Origin: a virus
Reading direction: 5' to 3' (one strand)
Length of the DNA: 64,000 bases
IMG/VR virus record: IMGVR_UViG_3300027733_000040
Location: 32,989-96,988 of that record
Shown: piece by piece, positions 25,017 to 33,621 of the stretch
Layout of the letters: every line of letters begins with the position of its first letter
Numbering within the stretch: position 1 is the stretch's first letter
Program-made: the position numbers and the translations under genes
Notes under the pieces: generated by a model
What the model saw: the letters and a program-made list of their open reading frames with translations, nothing else
Told to the model about the DNA's origin: nothing
Databases searched by the model: none

Positions 25017-26004
25017 TTTAAAAAGAGAATCGATATTAATCACAGGTGGTGCTGGTTTTTTAGGTAACAAAGTCGTCCAATGTTTCATGGAAAACGGTTT
25101 TGGCTCAGAATGTGTAAGAGGCCAGAAAGCCAGACCTAATAATGTTTATATTAATCGATCAGTATTATTCGATCTTACTATTGAGTCACATGTTTCAGAA
25201 TTGTTCAGCCGTCTATCGCCTACCATAGTTATACATCTAGCTGCTGCTGTCGGTGGTATCGGTGCTAATCAAAAAACACCAGGTTCTTTTTTTTACAAAA
25301 ATGCCATGATGGGGATACTTCTACAAGAGTATGCTAGAAGGCATAATGTTAAAAAGTTCGTTACTATCGGCACAGTTTGTTCATATCCTAAATTCACGCC
25401 ATCACCTTTTAAAGAATCAGATTTATGGAATGGCTATCCGGAAGAGACAAATGCGGCCTACGGCATCGCAAAAAAAGCCTTGCTTGTGCAGAGCCAAGCC
25501 TATCGCCAAGAGTATGGCTTTAATGGGATTCATCTGTTGCCCGCCAACTTGTATGGTCCGCTTGACAATTTTGATGATAGCACATCACATGTTGTCCCAG
25601 CGATCATCAAAAGAATCTACGAGGCCAAAAGAGACAAATTAGATCATGTAACCGTTTGGGGCGATGGTTCACCCACTAGAGAATTTCTATATGTGGATGA
25701 TGCAGCGAGAGGTATAGTGCAAGCTACCTCGACATATGATAGTCCTGAACCAATAAATTTGGGATCAGGGAGAGAGATTAGCATAAAAGATTTAACGACC
25801 AAGATAGCTCAAATAATTGGATATGATGGTCTAATAAAATATGATCATTCAAAGCCCAACGGGCAGCCTAGGAGGAGCCTCGATAGTACGCAGGCAGCAC
25901 TAAAATTTAATTTTCAGACGACCACTGATCTTGACACAGGGCTAAAAACTACTATTGATTGGTATATTGATCACATTTCTTCTATTGGAGCAGTTAGAAA
26001 ATAA
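24988..26004 (+). CDS. GDP-L-fucose synthase-like NAD-dependent epimerase
   Basis: The 338-residue protein is a short-chain epimerase: GGAGFLG Rossmann loop, HLAAAVGGIG, the catalytic Tyr and Lys in AYGIAKKALL, LPANLYGP and a REFLYVDDAA segment near the sugar site. It most resembles GDP-fucose synthase (GDP-4-keto-6-deoxymannose to GDP-fucose by epimerisation and reduction with NADPH). The start at 24988 has GGAG at fair spacing and overlaps the previous gene. It could supply a sugar donor to the glycosyltransferases near the left edge. The other fucose gene (Gmd) is not seen in this window. Confidence 0.8.
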   Translation: MNIKENLANNLKRESILITGGAGFLGNKVVQCFMENGFGSECVRGQKARPNNVYINRSVLFDLTIESHVSELFSRLSPTIVIHLAAAVGGIGANQKTPGSFFYKNAMMGILLQEYARRHNVKKFVTIGTVCSYPKFTPSPFKESDLWNGYPEETNAAYGIAKKALLVQSQAYRQEYGFNGIHLLPANLYGPLDNFDDSTSHVVPAIIKRIYEAKRDKLDHVTVWGDGSPTREFLYVDDAARGIVQATSTYDSPEPINLGSGREISIKDLTTKIAQIIGYDGLIKYDHSKPNGQPRRSLDSTQAALKFNFQTTTDLDTGLKTTIDWYIDHISSIGAVRK

Positions 26005-26005
26005 A

Positions 26006-26803
26006 ATGAAAAGTCGTATTGAACGTGTTCTTCCAACCGCTTATCTTATAGGTCAAACGACACTTGATTTAGATCAATTAACCAAATATCTCGAAGATAC
26101 TGACGCCAAGCCATTCGTTAGAGAAGTAGAAGAAGCAAGATTTTCTGGTGTGTCTGATATGGAGATTATTTGTTCCGTATATGCTAAATTATGCTATAAA
26201 TCTTTTGTCGTTGGTACGAATAAAAACATAACAAGAACGAGATCTATAAAGGATAACATCAAAGGATGTTTCGATGTTAAGCATGGCAGCATATTCGAGC
26301 ATGTTTTCTTTAATTTTATCATTAAAGATTGTTCAAGGATTTTTACACATGAGCTTGTACGACACAGGGTCGGCACAGCCTTTAGCCAAAATTCTGGGCG
26401 CTATATTAGAGAAGATGTGATACGTGTTGTTCTTAGCCCAGACATAGAGCATTCAAAAAAGATCGACGCTATCTTAGAGAATATCTGCGCCGGTTATGAT
26501 GAGTTAGATTATGAATTAGATATCGATTCTACTATAAGGTTCGACGAAAAGAAAAAATTAACCAGTTCTATCAGACGAATCCTGCCTAATATGTGCGCTA
26601 ATGACATAGGTTTTACTGTCAATGTCCGAGAATTAAGACACATACTTTTGATGCGTACTTCCCGCCATGCCGAATGGGAAATGCGGTATGTTTTTGACAA
26701 GATTTATAAATTATTACTACCAAAATATGGTGCCTTTTTCCATGGTTTGCATGTAGGGTCACATGAAGGATATGTAGAGATTACTGAGGAGCCTTATGTA
26801 TAA
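26006..26803 (+). CDS. thyX: Flavin-dependent thymidylate synthase ThyX
   Basis: The 265-residue protein carries the ThyX motif at 119-132 (RHRVGTAFSQNSGR), with one residue more than the usual RHR-x7-S spacing. ThyX methylates dUMP to dTMP using methylene-tetrahydrofolate, FAD and NADPH. It also has the C-terminal VRELRHILLMRTSRHAEWE, typical for the family. The ATG overlaps nothing; the dUTPase gene starts inside its last eight bases (ATG at 26796), so the two enzymes that make and supply dUMP/dTMP are coupled. The family is normally a tetramer. Confidence 0.9.
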   Translation: MKSRIERVLPTAYLIGQTTLDLDQLTKYLEDTDAKPFVREVEEARFSGVSDMEIICSVYAKLCYKSFVVGTNKNITRTRSIKDNIKGCFDVKHGSIFEHVFFNFIIKDCSRIFTHELVRHRVGTAFSQNSGRYIREDVIRVVLSPDIEHSKKIDAILENICAGYDELDYELDIDSTIRFDEKKKLTSSIRRILPNMCANDIGFTVNVRELRHILLMRTSRHAEWEMRYVFDKIYKLLLPKYGAFFHGLHVGSHEGYVEITEEPYV

Positions 26804-27356
26804 AATAACTTTAGAAAGGCTCAATGGTAACGATTTGCCGCTACCTAAATTCGAGACAAGTGGTTCTGCGTGTTTTGACATATCAGCATGTTTAACACGT
26901 CGGATGTCTGAATGCTTACTAAATGGAAGAAAAAAGCATTTTTTATATAAATGGCATGCTACGAATTTAAGGAAGTATGTTGAAGGACTAGAAGATGTAT
27001 TTTCTGAAGAATCAGAAATGTCACGGTTATACATTCATCCTAACGAAACCATTTTGATACCAACTGGATATAAAGCATCATTTGCTTCAGATTTAGTGTT
27101 AAAATTATACATCAGGTCTTCTATCGGTTTAAATGGTCTCAATCTAGCTAACCAAGTAGGGATTATTGATTCTGATTATCGTGGTGAGATCTTTATAGCT
27201 ATAAAAAACAATTCTGACATCGCCCAGACTATAAACCACGGTGACCGTATCGCCCAAGCAATGCTTGAATGTATAGTTAAACCAGAGATCATTGCTGGTG
27301 TCGTTGATCCCACAGCGCGCAATGATGGTGGTTTTGGCTCTACTGGAAGAAAATGA
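26796..27356 (+). CDS. dut: dUTPase
   Basis: The 186-residue protein has the trimeric dUTPase motifs: GSACFDISA (motif 1), YIRSSIGLNG (motif 2), GIIDSDYRGEI (motif 3), GDRIAQAML (motif 4) and GGFGSTGR at the C-terminus (motif 5). It hydrolyses dUTP to dUMP plus pyrophosphate, keeping uracil out of DNA and feeding the neighbouring ThyX. An insertion of about 45 residues after motif 1 is unusual. It overlaps ThyX by eight bases and its stop overlaps the next start. Confidence 0.92.
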   Translation: MYKITLERLNGNDLPLPKFETSGSACFDISACLTRRMSECLLNGRKKHFLYKWHATNLRKYVEGLEDVFSEESEMSRLYIHPNETILIPTGYKASFASDLVLKLYIRSSIGLNGLNLANQVGIIDSDYRGEIFIAIKNNSDIAQTINHGDRIAQAMLECIVKPEIIAGVVDPTARNDGGFGSTGRK

Positions 27357-27679
27357 CAATGAGGGGCACATATAAAACAGTAAAACCGGCGTATAGTGCT
27401 CTACTTGAAGCAAACAATTTAACATTAAATCAATATTGTAATCTGAAACCCAAAAATATACAAGAGATCATAGACAAAATACCTGGTACCGGTGATCGTA
27501 CCGTCAGGCATATGTTAAATGTCGGCCCTCGTAATGCTACTGAAACAGATATACTAAATTACTATGTTTGGAATGTCGCTACGCCAAGAATTAGAGCAGA
27601 GAATGATTTGGCTAAGTTACACAGCACTAAAAGGAATTCTATTTATAGTCAGACAGATGACATTATCGATTTTGATTAG
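27353..27679 (+). CDS. Small unknown protein
   Basis: The 108-residue protein starts in the ATGACAATG at the end of the dUTPase gene. The sequence includes a helical NLKPKNIQEIIDKIPGTGDR, a loop resembling a helix-hairpin-helix, and a charged C-terminus ending DDIIDFD. DNA binding is possible but not shown. Its last 17 bases overlap the convergent small gene at 27663-27842. Confidence 0.55.
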   Translation: MTMRGTYKTVKPAYSALLEANNLTLNQYCNLKPKNIQEIIDKIPGTGDRTVRHMLNVGPRNATETDILNYYVWNVATPRIRAENDLAKLHSTKRNSIYSQTDDIIDFD

Positions 27680-27842
27680 CCTTTTTCGGTCGTTTTTGTT
27701 TCGTTTTTTTCTTTTGGCCGTTGTTGTGCCACTCATAGGGATCGCCAATACTACTAATATCATATTCACTAGGGTTCTGACGGTCCAGAAACGTGGTTGG
27801 TGATTTGTATTGAATTTCACTAATTATTTCTTTAATTTTCAT
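27663..27842 (-). CDS. Small basic protein, leaderless candidate
   Basis: This 59-residue minus-strand gene reads MKIKEIISEIQYKSPTTFLD, an acidic middle with EYDISSIGDPYEWHN, then a very basic tail (KKKTKQKRPKKA). It fills the 180 bases between 27679 and 27856 that otherwise hold no gene. The ATG has no ribosome site but follows CAAATATA by four bases, just like other candidate leaderless genes. It is more gene-like than an overlapping antisense frame. Function unknown; the basic tail suggests nucleic acid or membrane binding. Confidence 0.55.
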   Translation of the reverse strand: MKIKEIISEIQYKSPTTFLDRQNPSEYDISSIGDPYEWHNNGQKKKTKQKRPKKANQNR

Positions 27843-27846
27843 GGAG

Positions 27847-27853
27847 TATATTT
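27847..27853. promoter_or_regulatory. Bidirectional AAATATA box in a 14-base gap
   Basis: TATATTT on the plus strand is AAATATA on the minus strand, four bases from the minus ATG at 27842 and about three bases from the plus ATG at 27857. The plus gene also has GGAG at 27843. One AT-rich core seems to serve two divergent genes. Confidence 0.45.
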
Positions 27854-27856
27854 GAT

Positions 27857-28084
27857 ATGATTGAAAATTCTCAAGCTTCTTTTTCCGTGTGGACTTTAGA
27901 CGGAAAAGACTATTTTGAATTCAATAATGATGGGATTATAATTCATAGATTAGATACTGAACAGGCGGCCGTTGATGTGGCTAAGGATAAGACAGCCCAC
28001 CACTGGTTATTGCTAGATGATGATAAAGATAAATATACTGCAGGAGGCACTAATGACTCAAAAAAGATTTTCAAGCGTAGATGA
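27857..28084 (+). CDS. Small unknown protein
   Basis: The 75-residue soluble protein (SFSVWTLDGKDYFEFNND) resembles a small beta-rich domain. GGAG precedes the ATG by ten bases, and an ATATT box is nearer still. Its 3' end overlaps the next gene's start (ATG at 28053) by 32 bases. The neck and tail genes begin here, so a minor structural or assembly role is possible. Confidence 0.5.
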   Translation: MIENSQASFSVWTLDGKDYFEFNNDGIIIHRLDTEQAAVDVAKDKTAHHWLLLDDDKDKYTAGGTNDSKKIFKRR

Positions 28085-28679
28085 TATTCCTGATTTTATG
28101 ACGGCGGCTAAGGATTTTAGGAGTGATATAGAACAAACCAATTCACCGCTTTCATTGTTCGACAATGAAGCGCCTGATTTAAAGATGGCAAGAAAATTAG
28201 TCGATGAAAGTATAAATATAGTCGGCGCTGAAGTAAACATCTTTTTAAGAACCAACAATGATGATATTAGTGAAGTATGGGAAGAGGACGCTGACCCTAC
28301 ATATTGGAATCCCTTTAAGATAAAAGCATTTTTTAAGCCTTCTCCGATCGAACTGGAATTAAAGAAATCTGGCGTTGATGTAGAAAATAAAATGGAGATT
28401 TCGCTAAGTCACCGACAAATCTATATGGTCTGTCGCGAGAGGATGCTGCGGGCTGGTGATGTAATCAGAATACCATATAATAGCGCTCAAGTCGATTTAG
28501 CGCCTCGTTTCTTTAGAGTAACCAACGCTGCGCCATCAGGTAATTTCCGCTATAATTGGCTATATCTTTCATGTAAGTTAGAATCTATTACTGCCGATAT
28601 TACTGTAAGGCCTATGAAAGACATAATAGGTGACATAGAAATAATTAAGACAAATGGAGTGTACCGTGAGTCTCTCTGA
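28053..28679 (+). CDS. Putative neck or head-completion protein
   Basis: The 208-residue protein starts at ATG 28053 with GGAGG at ideal spacing. Its C-terminal half has a beta-rich RIPYNSAQVDLAPRFFRV and FRYNWLYLSCKLESIT, which look like the connector/neck proteins found next to gp15 in T4-like phages. It lies two genes upstream of the tail terminator, in the position of T4 gp13/gp14. The family assignment is by position and style only. Confidence 0.4.
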   Translation: MTQKRFSSVDDIPDFMTAAKDFRSDIEQTNSPLSLFDNEAPDLKMARKLVDESINIVGAEVNIFLRTNNDDISEVWEEDADPTYWNPFKIKAFFKPSPIELELKKSGVDVENKMEISLSHRQIYMVCRERMLRAGDVIRIPYNSAQVDLAPRFFRVTNAAPSGNFRYNWLYLSCKLESITADITVRPMKDIIGDIEIIKTNGVYRESL

Positions 28680-28962
28680 TGATATAAGGAAAATGAAGTT
28701 ATTGGCTATAGCTAAAATAAAAGAGATTATTCCGGCAGTATCTGAAGGTATCAAGGACGATATTAAATCCCAAATGGATATTAAACTCGAGGTTTCTGAT
28801 TTAACAGATAATGCTGGCGTAGTCGAATCAGTGTTGGTAGGGAAAAAAGAATATCCTACTATCGATGAGCTTAAAGCCGAAAAGACCGATGCTGAAGATT
28901 ATATAAAAGATTTAGATGCCGCAAAAATCACAGAAATGGTGAAATCCTATGGCGCTCTATGA
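28666..28962 (+). CDS. Small unknown structural-region protein
   Basis: The start is probably GTG at 28666, since GGAG lies six bases upstream; an earlier ATG at 28654 has none. The product of 98 residues is a charged Lys/Asp/Glu helix-rich protein (KLLAIAKIKEIIPAVSEG). It overlaps both neighbours slightly. Its role may be in neck assembly with gp15 and the putative neck protein. Confidence 0.5.
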   Translation: MSLSDDIRKMKLLAIAKIKEIIPAVSEGIKDDIKSQMDIKLEVSDLTDNAGVVESVLVGKKEYPTIDELKAEKTDAEDYIKDLDAAKITEMVKSYGAL

Positions 28963-29725
28963 TTTTAATCATGACACTTCTATAAATCCGGTAACGTTGC
29001 AGAACGTTCCTTTCGGACTGCCAAGGGATGCAGCTGTTAGTCAGCTTAGCGACAACCAAGGCGGCCGTAAAACTCTTACTGGAGATGAGTATAATACCTA
29101 CCCCCAGTATGTTGAGGATTTCATCACTCCGGGTTTTAGAGCGCTGGATGAAGCTGTAAAGCAGTATTGGACTGGCATTAGAGTACCGACAAAAGACGCC
29201 TATAGGTTTATGAAGGTCAGAATAGCTGGCGGAAGCAAATCGATATTAGTTTGGCGAGGAGATTTAAAAGACGGTAGAACTAAACTACCTGTCGCCGCCA
29301 TAAGCCGAACATCACACGAATTCAATAAGGATAAATTTAGCCCGACTTATCTATCGATGGGCCATAGATATTTAAATACTGCTGGTTCTTTGGTCGCGAA
29401 GCAATATCGCCCAGTTCCTTATAATGTCACTTATGAAATGGGAGTTTGGGCCGAACACAAACGAGATGCAGAGTATATATTATATCAAGTGCTAACTAGA
29501 TTTAATCCTTTGGCGGAATTACGGATGTTCGATGGAAAGCTTGTAGGCAATGTTCAGATGAAGCTTAACAGTGCCGCGGACAATAGCGATAAAGAAATAA
29601 GTAATGATTCTATGGCCAAGGTTAAATATGACTTCAGCTTTACAGCTGAAGCATGGTTGCCGCTGCCTCAAGTAGTGGTACCAGCTATCGTCGGCCAAGT
29701 GACAGCATATTATACACCTTCTTAA
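28949..29725 (+). CDS. gp15-like tail terminator / sheath stabiliser
   Basis: The 258-residue protein has the pattern of T4 gp15: PVPYNVTYEMGVWAEHKRDA, then VLTRFNPLAELR, VQMKLNSAADNS and a final YDFSFTAEAWLPLP strand. The N-terminal part is more divergent. The T4 protein caps the tail tube and sheath at the head end. Its position immediately upstream of the sheath gene supports this. Start ATG 28949 overlaps the previous gene by 14 bases. Confidence 0.65.
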   Translation: MALYDFNHDTSINPVTLQNVPFGLPRDAAVSQLSDNQGGRKTLTGDEYNTYPQYVEDFITPGFRALDEAVKQYWTGIRVPTKDAYRFMKVRIAGGSKSILVWRGDLKDGRTKLPVAAISRTSHEFNKDKFSPTYLSMGHRYLNTAGSLVAKQYRPVPYNVTYEMGVWAEHKRDAEYILYQVLTRFNPLAELRMFDGKLVGNVQMKLNSAADNSDKEISNDSMAKVKYDFSFTAEAWLPLPQVVVPAIVGQVTAYYTPS

Positions 29726-29733
29726 GAGATTAT

Positions 29734-30051
29734 ATGATGGAAGATAGAAAGAAAAAGCTTAAATCTAATAAAATCATCAGACGCCCTTCTGTACAAGACG
29801 CAGTCGTAGAAGATATTAAATCTACTAGAATGGTAAGAGTGTTTAATAGTTGCAAACAGATGATACCACTTCAAATGCGCCCTCCGGGTACTAGTTTTTA
29901 TCGCTACGAGCAACAAATCCGACTAAATCCCGGACAACATGCTTTATTACCTTTAGACCATCTCAGAGAAGACCAGATTGAAAATCTCCAGAAAAAGGGA
30001 TTTATCAAGATAATCTATGATTCTGGTTCGAAAAATTCTAAGCAAAATTAA
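29734..30051 (+). CDS. Small basic structural-region protein
   Basis: The 105-residue basic protein (DRKKKLKSNKIIRRPSV) with a compact C-terminal beta part (YRYEQQIRLNPGQHALLPL) sits between the tail terminator and sheath genes. AAGAGA is the only upstream ribosome-like signal; ATG 29734 or 29737 could both serve. The C-terminal domain style is common in small virion proteins. Function not assigned. Confidence 0.5.
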   Translation: MMEDRKKKLKSNKIIRRPSVQDAVVEDIKSTRMVRVFNSCKQMIPLQMRPPGTSFYRYEQQIRLNPGQHALLPLDHLREDQIENLQKKGFIKIIYDSGSKNSKQN

Positions 30052-30089
30052 TATAAGTTGGAACAGCATTAAAAAAAGAGGAGTTAAAT

Positions 30090-32981
30090 ATGGCCGTATA
30101 TCTATCACCTGGTGTATATCCTCGTGAAATAGACCTATCTCTGGTCGCTTCTGCCGCCGGGCCCCTTCGCCCCGCATTTATTGGTACTGCTCAAAGAGGC
30201 CCCATAAATACCCCAACGTTTATTTCTGGCGCTGAATCTGCAATTAACACTTTTGGAACACCTTTTGTAGAAAGCTATTTGATGTATGCTGTATTGGCAT
30301 ACATGGAAGATGGCGATTCGTGCTATATTATGCGAGTAGGTGTTGAATATTCTTCAGCTTTACCAGATAGATTACTCGACGTATGTATTGACAATACTCC
30401 TAATATGACATATGGTTGGGGACGTATTCCAGTATTTACTGGCATCGATTACGGTAGAATTAACTTACGAAAGCCGACAGTTGCCGACCCAGTAGTATTT
30501 CACAATGCTAGCATCTCGACACCAGTCTTTCAGAACGCTGGTGCAGAATCTACAGCCCCAGATACTGAGGCTAGTCTTGCGATTGCTGGGACATATACTG
30601 GAACATTATCTGCTACTTACGTTTTAGAAATAACTAGCGATACTAGCATTAACCTTTCGACAGACTTGTACTATATGATAAATGGTGCGACCTATCGTGT
30701 GATCGATACTTCTTATGATAGTGCTGAAGATGGTTATGTGGTCGCTTCCGGCACTTTAGCGGACGCTTCAAACACAGGCACTTCGAGTTCTTTCGTCGTG
30801 CAGGGAGCGATTTTGACTGGTGTGATTACTGTCAGTTCTGGTAGGCTAAGCACTGGAGATATGTTCCAATTCGAATTGACACCAAATAATCGAAAATTCC
30901 GAATATCAGTAGAAGGTGTAGCTCATTCCTATGATGACACAGTCGCTGTTGGAGAGTATGATAACACTGCTGATCTAGTCGATGCTTTAAATGATGCGCT
31001 TATTTCTACTGGTGGCCATGATTTTGTATTTGTTTCGGCTGTCGATGAATCAGGCGCTACTGTACCGCAGATTAGATCTTCGGCTAATGGCGACAGGGTA
31101 CAAATAGTCAATGGTGAAGCTTGGGCCTTAACGCTTGGAGTTTCATTATATCAATATGATATACCTCGAGCACGAGTGATTTCTACCAAGACTGATCCGT
31201 ATGATATTACTACAGACAATAACCAATTGGTATTGAAGGTAGTTTCTGCTGCTTCTAGCTTTACTATCACTGCTAACATAGTGTCTGGTTTGGGGCAAGC
31301 AGCTGATAATTTAGCTGGTCAAATAAACACTTTCGGTAGTGTTGGCGGCTTAGACTATTACGAAGCATTTGCGATCAATGTACCTAATTCGTCCGGCATG
31401 GTGATAGTTATTGCCACAACGCCAAATAACGAACTAGATTCATTATTCTTGCTAGCTAATTTTACTAACATTAAGACCTTGCGCTTCACTGAAGAAGTCG
31501 GTCTCCTTTATCCTTATGGCGGCGCTTACCGCGGATTTTCTGATGAACGTGTTCTAATGCCTGTTGAAAGCGATGATCCTTCAATACCATTGTCATGTGT
31601 AACTGACCCAGTGTCTGACGAATGCGCACAAGATTCTGCATATTACCAAAGTATTGTAGGTTGGTTTGTAGGCACATCTGCCGGTACATGGATCGGAAAA
31701 TATGATGCTGTGAAAGACACGTATACAGGCTACACGGTTGGTGTGCAACTTGTTAACACCAACAATGTAGCAACTAGTCAGAAATATGTCATTACAATTA
31801 AAGACTCTTCAGGCTATGCTGTTGATTCAATAACTGATGTGTCATTTGATCCAACTGATGCGCGTTATATCGCCAACATTATAAACCCTGGCTCATCGAT
31901 CGGTGGGACCAACGGCAATGCGATTATTAATTGGATCGAAAGACCTTCCTATATTGGCGTTGGTGAAGACAGGCATCCTGCCTCGTTCAGCAACAGGCAA
32001 TTTAGAGGTATGGCTAACGGTATTCCGACCGATCCTGCAGATTCTGCTACTTATCTTGATGCTGCCGTGATTGGAAACCCAGCCACCAGCTCAGGACTTT
32101 ACGCTTTCCAAAACCCAGAAGCTTTTGACATTATGTTGTTAGCTATTCCAGGATTTAGTTCTGGCGCTGTGATTGGATCTGCTTTGCAGCTTTGCGAGAA
32201 TCGTGGTGATGTTCTGTTTTTGGTCGATCCTCCAATCGGTCTTAGACCACAACAAGCTATAGATTGGCATAATGGTCTTCTTTATGATGATCTCGATCGT
32301 GCTATCAATAGCTCGTACGGTGCTTTGTATTGGAGCTGGTTGAAGATCTTTGACCAATTCAGCGCTGAAGAACGATGGGTACCACCTTCTGGTCATGTTG
32401 CGGCTATTTTCTCGAGAACCGCACAGAACACGGAAGTTTGGTTTGCACCAGCCGGTCTTCGACGTGGTAGGATTCAGACAGCTCTTGCTGTTGAATATAA
32501 CCCCACCCAATCAGAGAGAGATCTGTTATACGGATCTGGCAATAGCGTTAACCCAATCGTTAGCTTCGCTCAAGACGGTATAGTAGTCTGGGGCCAGCGA
32601 ACACTTCAGCGTTCACCAACTGCTCTCGATAGAGTTAATGTTAGGATGTTGATGATTTATATTAAAAAGAACTTAACCACTATCTTGAGGAATTTCATCT
32701 TTGAACCTAATGACCGTACTCTTTGGTCACAGGTTTATAATGTCGTGAATCCTTTCCTATCTGAAATAGCTTCTAGAAGGGGTCTTTCTGGTTATAAAGT
32801 GGTTGTTGATGCCTCTAACAACACTCCTGAAAGGATCGACAGGAATGAATTGTGGGTCTCGGTGTTTTTACAACCAACCAAGACTGTAGAATTCATAGTC
32901 TTAAATATGGCGGTATTAAAAACCGGTGCTTCTTTCGCAGCTGAAGAATCTTTAGCCGCAGCTGGCCTAGTAACTGTCTAA
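30090..32981 (+). CDS. Tail sheath protein (gp18-like)
   Basis: The 963-residue protein starts with MAVYLSPGVYPREIDLS, the hallmark of contractile-tail sheath proteins, and ends with the conserved C-terminal domain (KTVEFIVLNMAV). It has a large beta-rich insertion of about 190 residues near 165-355 that probably decorates the tail surface. T4 gp18 has 659 residues, so this is a long sheath. The sheath contracts to drive the tube through the envelope. A strong GAGGAG site precedes the ATG. Confidence 0.92.
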   Translation: MAVYLSPGVYPREIDLSLVASAAGPLRPAFIGTAQRGPINTPTFISGAESAINTFGTPFVESYLMYAVLAYMEDGDSCYIMRVGVEYSSALPDRLLDVCIDNTPNMTYGWGRIPVFTGIDYGRINLRKPTVADPVVFHNASISTPVFQNAGAESTAPDTEASLAIAGTYTGTLSATYVLEITSDTSINLSTDLYYMINGATYRVIDTSYDSAEDGYVVASGTLADASNTGTSSSFVVQGAILTGVITVSSGRLSTGDMFQFELTPNNRKFRISVEGVAHSYDDTVAVGEYDNTADLVDALNDALISTGGHDFVFVSAVDESGATVPQIRSSANGDRVQIVNGEAWALTLGVSLYQYDIPRARVISTKTDPYDITTDNNQLVLKVVSAASSFTITANIVSGLGQAADNLAGQINTFGSVGGLDYYEAFAINVPNSSGMVIVIATTPNNELDSLFLLANFTNIKTLRFTEEVGLLYPYGGAYRGFSDERVLMPVESDDPSIPLSCVTDPVSDECAQDSAYYQSIVGWFVGTSAGTWIGKYDAVKDTYTGYTVGVQLVNTNNVATSQKYVITIKDSSGYAVDSITDVSFDPTDARYIANIINPGSSIGGTNGNAIINWIERPSYIGVGEDRHPASFSNRQFRGMANGIPTDPADSATYLDAAVIGNPATSSGLYAFQNPEAFDIMLLAIPGFSSGAVIGSALQLCENRGDVLFLVDPPIGLRPQQAIDWHNGLLYDDLDRAINSSYGALYWSWLKIFDQFSAEERWVPPSGHVAAIFSRTAQNTEVWFAPAGLRRGRIQTALAVEYNPTQSERDLLYGSGNSVNPIVSFAQDGIVVWGQRTLQRSPTALDRVNVRMLMIYIKKNLTTILRNFIFEPNDRTLWSQVYNVVNPFLSEIASRRGLSGYKVVVDASNNTPERIDRNELWVSVFLQPTKTVEFIVLNMAVLKTGASFAAEESLAAAGLVTV

Positions 32982-33006
32982 AAACACTCAAAAGGAGAAC
33001 ATTAAA

Positions 33007-33606
33007 ATGCCAGGATTTAATATTAATAATAAAGGCGGGATGCCAGGCTTCGGCGCCAACGCACCTACCAACATTATGGAAACCAGAAGAACCTACCGAT
33101 GGTATTTTGAAACCATTGGTAGAGGTGCCGGTAATGGAACTTGGACAGCAAAAGAGCTGTTGGTTCTTCAGAAAGCTAAAAGGCCGACCTTTAAATTTTC
33201 TGAACTAGATATGCAACACCAGCAAGAAAAAGCATACTATGCTGGTAAGCAAGAATGGGAAGCTTGTACATTAACATGGTATGATGTTGAACAGGATCCT
33301 AATATTTCACAAGGCTTGTACATTTGGCTTGAGTCCGTGTGTCGTTTAGACACAATCGGTGTTAACCATCCAAAGAATTACAAGAAACAAGCAACGCTTA
33401 AATTAGTCGATGGAGCTGGTACGACTAATGAAAGATGGGACATGTATGGTACTTGGCCAACCAATTTTAATTGGCAAGAATTAGACTATACTGGCGATGC
33501 CATCTTGACTTGCGATGCGACAATGAGATACGACCGAGCCATCCGAGAGTGTTCTAATCCAACGCTACCTGGTCCTTTGGGAACAACATGCGCTCAGCCT
33601 AGCTAA
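33007..33606 (+). CDS. Tail tube protein (gp19-like), paralogue 1
   Basis: The 199-residue protein resembles T4 gp19: METRRTYRWYFETIG, KRPTFKFSELDMQHQ, EWEACTLTWYDVE and a W..D.Y TWPTNFNWQ. It follows the sheath gene as gp19 does and would form the stacked hexamers of the inner tail tube. It opens MPGFN with a Met-Pro-Gly-Phe start shared by the next two genes. AAGGAG precedes the ATG. Confidence 0.85.
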   Translation: MPGFNINNKGGMPGFGANAPTNIMETRRTYRWYFETIGRGAGNGTWTAKELLVLQKAKRPTFKFSELDMQHQQEKAYYAGKQEWEACTLTWYDVEQDPNISQGLYIWLESVCRLDTIGVNHPKNYKKQATLKLVDGAGTTNERWDMYGTWPTNFNWQELDYTGDAILTCDATMRYDRAIRECSNPTLPGPLGTTCAQPS

Positions 33607-33621
33607 AAAGGCGTATAAATT

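Noticed and set aside
27617-27820. Minus-strand GTG frame of 67 codons
   Set aside because: It is out of frame with and overlapped by the better 59-codon frame at 27663-27842, has basic low-complexity content and no upstream signal of its own.
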